Assembly: GCF_031834615.1 (NCBI RefSeq)
Contig: NZ_CP115543.1
Coordinates: 2,491,001 to 2,555,000, forward strand
Source of the DNA: Stenotrophomonas aracearum
Lineage (GTDB): Bacteria > Pseudomonadota > Gammaproteobacteria > Xanthomonadales > Xanthomonadaceae
Length of the DNA stretch: 64,000 nt
Direction of reading: 5' to 3'
Positions 62,048 to 64,000 of the stretch are shown here, one piece after another (the stretch's first letter is position 1; every line of letters starts with the position of its first letter). A program made the translations under genes and the position numbers. The notes under the pieces are model-generated. The model did no database searches. It was not told the origin of the DNA and saw nothing but the letters and a program-made list of their open reading frames with translations.

Positions 62048-62680
62048 ATGTCCGCTTCCCGTTCCTCGTCTGGCAAGAACATCACCTTCCAGCTGCCCCG
62101 CCGCAGCCTTTTCATCTCCGCCATCGCCTTTGGCGTGGGCGTGCTGCTGTTCTTGGTGGTGTGGCTGAGCAGCCGCAACAACGACTTCTACAAGGCTGGG
62201 CCGGCCCAGACCCCGCAGGAGGTTGCGGAGGTGGAGCCCCTGCCCGAGCCGCTGGCGGCCGCGGCCGGGTCCAGCGACATGCCCGATGCCAAGCCGGTGC
62301 CGGTGGACGAGGAACGGCCGCAGCTGGTCGAAACCGCCCCGCCCCCGCCGCCCGCCGCTGCGCCAGCTCCCACGCCAGAGGCCGCACCGGTGGCGATGGC
62401 CGCCGGCGACCGCCCGCAGCCGATTGCCGAGCAGTCGCCGCCGCCGACCTACCCGCCGTCCGCACTGCGCAATGGCGTGGAAGGCAGCGTGGTGGTGCGC
62501 GTGGACGTGGACCCCAGCGGTGTGCCGATGGACGTGACCGTCATCCAGCGCAGCGGCTCGCGCGATCTGGACCGCGCCGCGACGGATGCGGTGCGCCGCT
62601 GGCGCTTCCTGCCAGCGCAGGCCAATGGCCAGCCGGTGCAGGGCAGCATTGAAGTGCCGTTCGATTTCAAAACGCAGTAA
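62048..62680 (+). CDS. TonB-like energy transducer protein
   Basis: A 210-residue protein. Start at 62048 puts a short basic tail before one membrane helix (about 24-42). A long Pro/Ala/Glu-rich periplasmic linker follows. The C-terminal TonB domain (about 125-210) has PPSALRNGVEGSVVVRVDVD and AVRRWRFLPA. It should pass proton-motive energy from ExbBD to outer-membrane receptors. Two such genes stand in tandem, a frequent feature in xanthomonads. Confidence 0.85.
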   Translation: MSASRSSSGKNITFQLPRRSLFISAIAFGVGVLLFLVVWLSSRNNDFYKAGPAQTPQEVAEVEPLPEPLAAAAGSSDMPDAKPVPVDEERPQLVETAPPPPPAAAPAPTPEAAPVAMAAGDRPQPIAEQSPPPTYPPSALRNGVEGSVVVRVDVDPSGVPMDVTVIQRSGSRDLDRAATDAVRRWRFLPAQANGQPVQGSIEVPFDFKTQ

Positions 62681-62827
62681 TCACGGCCGCGTCACGCCTG
62701 CGTATAGGCGTGACTCATGATGATGAACCCCGACGGGAATGCAGTCGCGGCGTTGACGCGTCGGTGACACATCTTCAACTGGACCCGGGCAACACTGGCG
62801 TCGTCACATCGACACCAGGAGTTCACC

Positions 62828-63406
62828 ATGAGTGTTACCCATACCCATGAGATGCCCGCTTCGCCGCAGCACCAGCGCGACGTCATTGATGCGTCCGAGC
62901 GTCGGCGTACCTCGCCGGTGTTGTGGATTGCGCTGATTGTTGCGATGTTCGCTGCGGCTCTGGTCTGGCTGCGTTACGCCAGCCCCGATGACACCGCGAC
63001 CGCGCCGGTGGGCGAGCGCATGCTGCCGGCTACTGAGACGCCGGTTGCTACCACCCCGGCACCGGCTACGCGCCAGGCGGCTCCGGCCACCACCCAGCGC
63101 CGCGCTGCCCCGGCCGTGCGTGATCGCGATGCGCGTCCGCTGAGCAGCAATGCGAAGCCGGAGTACCCGCGTTCGGCGCTGCGTAGTGGTGTGGAAGGCA
63201 GCGTGATTGCCAGCCTCAACGTGGATACGCGCGGCCAGGTGACCGATGCCAATATCGTGCAGCGTAGTGGCGGTCGTGACCGCGACCTGGACCGTGCGGT
63301 GCTGACCACCGTGCGTGACTGGAAGTTCGAGCCGGCGATGCAGGATGGTCGCGCGGTGGCGAGCGTGGTCCGCGTGCCGGTGGATTTCAAGACCGCTGAG
63401 CGGTAA
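62828..63406 (+). CDS. Second TonB-like energy transducer protein
   Basis: A 192-residue paralogue of the previous protein with one membrane helix (about 29-46), Pro/Thr/Ala-rich linker, and a C-terminal TonB domain from about 105 (YPRSALRSGVEGSVIASLNVD). It shares the domain but differs in linker and N-terminus, so the duplication is old. A strong terminator follows. Confidence 0.85.
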   Translation: MSVTHTHEMPASPQHQRDVIDASERRRTSPVLWIALIVAMFAAALVWLRYASPDDTATAPVGERMLPATETPVATTPAPATRQAAPATTQRRAAPAVRDRDARPLSSNAKPEYPRSALRSGVEGSVIASLNVDTRGQVTDANIVQRSGGRDRDLDRAVLTTVRDWKFEPAMQDGRAVASVVRVPVDFKTAER

Positions 63407-63432
63407 GCGATTCGAAAACGGCGGGGGAGCGG

Positions 63433-63467
63433 GGGAGCCGACCGAAGGGTCGGCTCCCATTTTTTTT
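63433..63467 (+). terminator. Terminator of the second TonB-like gene
   Basis: GGGAGCCGACC GAA GGGTCGGCTCCC followed by a run of eight T; it reaches the aroA stop codon on the other strand. Confidence 0.88.
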
Positions 63468-64000
63468 AGACGAGGCCGAATCCTGCCCCGCGCGCGATCC
63501 CATCGAAATTCGGGAACGAGGTCGCTACGTTGGCGATGTCGTTGATCCGCACTTCGCCACTGCTCACCTGGCCGGCGATCGAGAACGCCATGGCTATCCG
63601 GTGGTCGCCGTGGCTTTCGATGGTGCCGCTGCCCAGCGTCTGGCCGCCGTGGATGGTGGCGCCGTCGTCGGTCTCGTCCACCTGCACGCCCAGGCTGCGC
63701 AGGCCGGTGGCCATGGCGGCGAGGCGGTCGGATTCCTTGACCCGCAGTTCGGCTGCGCCACGTACCACAGTGTTGCCCTGCGCCGCTGCGGCAGCGACGA
63801 ACAACGCGGGGAACTCGTCGATCATGTCTGGTACCAGTGCTTCGGGAATCTCGGCGCCGTGCAGAGGTGCGTAACGCACCACTAGGTCGGCCACGGCCTC
63901 CCCACCCTGCTCGGCGTGGTTCTCTTCGCGGATGTCGGCACCCATCAGGCGCAGCGCAGCCAGCAGGCCGGTGCGTCGCGGGTTGAGGCCCACTTGGCGC
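63466..64000 (-). CDS. aroA: EPSP synthase, C-terminal part (cut by window edge)
   Basis: The visible 178 residues are the second domain of 3-phosphoshikimate 1-carboxyvinyltransferase. Landmarks are LVPDMIDEFPALFVAAA (with the catalytic Asp of family motif PDxxD/E), ELRVKESDRLAAMA, and SHGDHRIAMAFSIAG. The enzyme makes EPSP in the shikimate pathway. The gene continues beyond position 64000. Confidence 0.92.
   Translation of the reverse strand, partial: RQVGLNPRRTGLLAALRLMGADIREENHAEQGGEAVADLVVRYAPLHGAEIPEALVPDMIDEFPALFVAAAAAQGNTVVRGAAELRVKESDRLAAMATGLRSLGVQVDETDDGATIHGGQTLGSGTIESHGDHRIAMAFSIAGQVSSGEVRINDIANVATSFPNFDGIARGAGFGLV

Overview
The window holds one complete integrated mobile element of about 58.4 kb, followed by about 5.4 kb of GC-rich host chromosome. 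The 3' end of a tRNA-Ser(UGA) gene (58510-58599, minus strand) is repeated exactly, 17 bp long, at 121-137. A tyrosine integrase lies beside the tRNA (56960-58453). The two 17-bp copies are therefore read as attL and attR. The right flank carries a LysR regulator, azoR, serS, two TonB-like genes and the 3' end of aroA, plus a palindrome ending in GTAG. This points to the Xanthomonadaceae, most likely Stenotrophomonas (inference). The first 120 bases look too AT-rich for that host, so the left neighbour may be another island.

Layout: 281-1312 orphan zinc-ribbon protein; 1541-10220 surface and export block (M15 peptidoglycan peptidase, archaic chaperone-usher pilus genes, trimeric autotransporter, HELGH protein); 10243-23402 mobilization block on the minus strand (lone type IV prepilin-like protein, MobF relaxase, a coupling protein split over two genes, a second VirD4/TraG-like membrane ATPase, OmpA-like lipoprotein, ribbon-helix-helix protein); 23403-23784 likely oriT region; 23785-30098 cargo, including an Abi_C/HEPN operon; 30112-36060 plasmid-like maintenance block (29-residue-repeat proteins, ParA, TrfA-like initiator, five iterons); 36061-39010 small genes, ArdC and an ankyrin protein; 39014-56862 defence and repair island (HNH proteins, ABC-ATPase/TOPRIM-like protein, SRAP, HEPN-like proteins, UmuD/UmuC, NYN-LOTUS, methyltransferase-helicase-GIY-YIG operon, H-NS-like protein).

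I see no VirB-type mating-pore gene set. The element therefore looks mobilizable with help, or uses a transfer apparatus I cannot recognise. It also has its own iteron origin and ParA, so the excised circle may replicate like a plasmid.

Two element-wide signals are the most unusual content. First, about 18 transcription units, nearly all of the backbone, start from the same 29-bp promoter design (TTGACA, 17 bp ending in CCTT or GCCTT, no TATAAT), usually with ACTCAA near the predicted start of transcription and the ribosome site GGAGATC. Cargo genes lack it. Second, the 13-mer TTGGGTAGGTGCA occurs seven times exactly, in genes in different reading frames and just after genes, so it is probably a DNA-level signal. 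Third in interest are proteins built of 29-residue ankyrin-like repeats that share a C-terminal tail ending in RRL with an unrelated neighbour.
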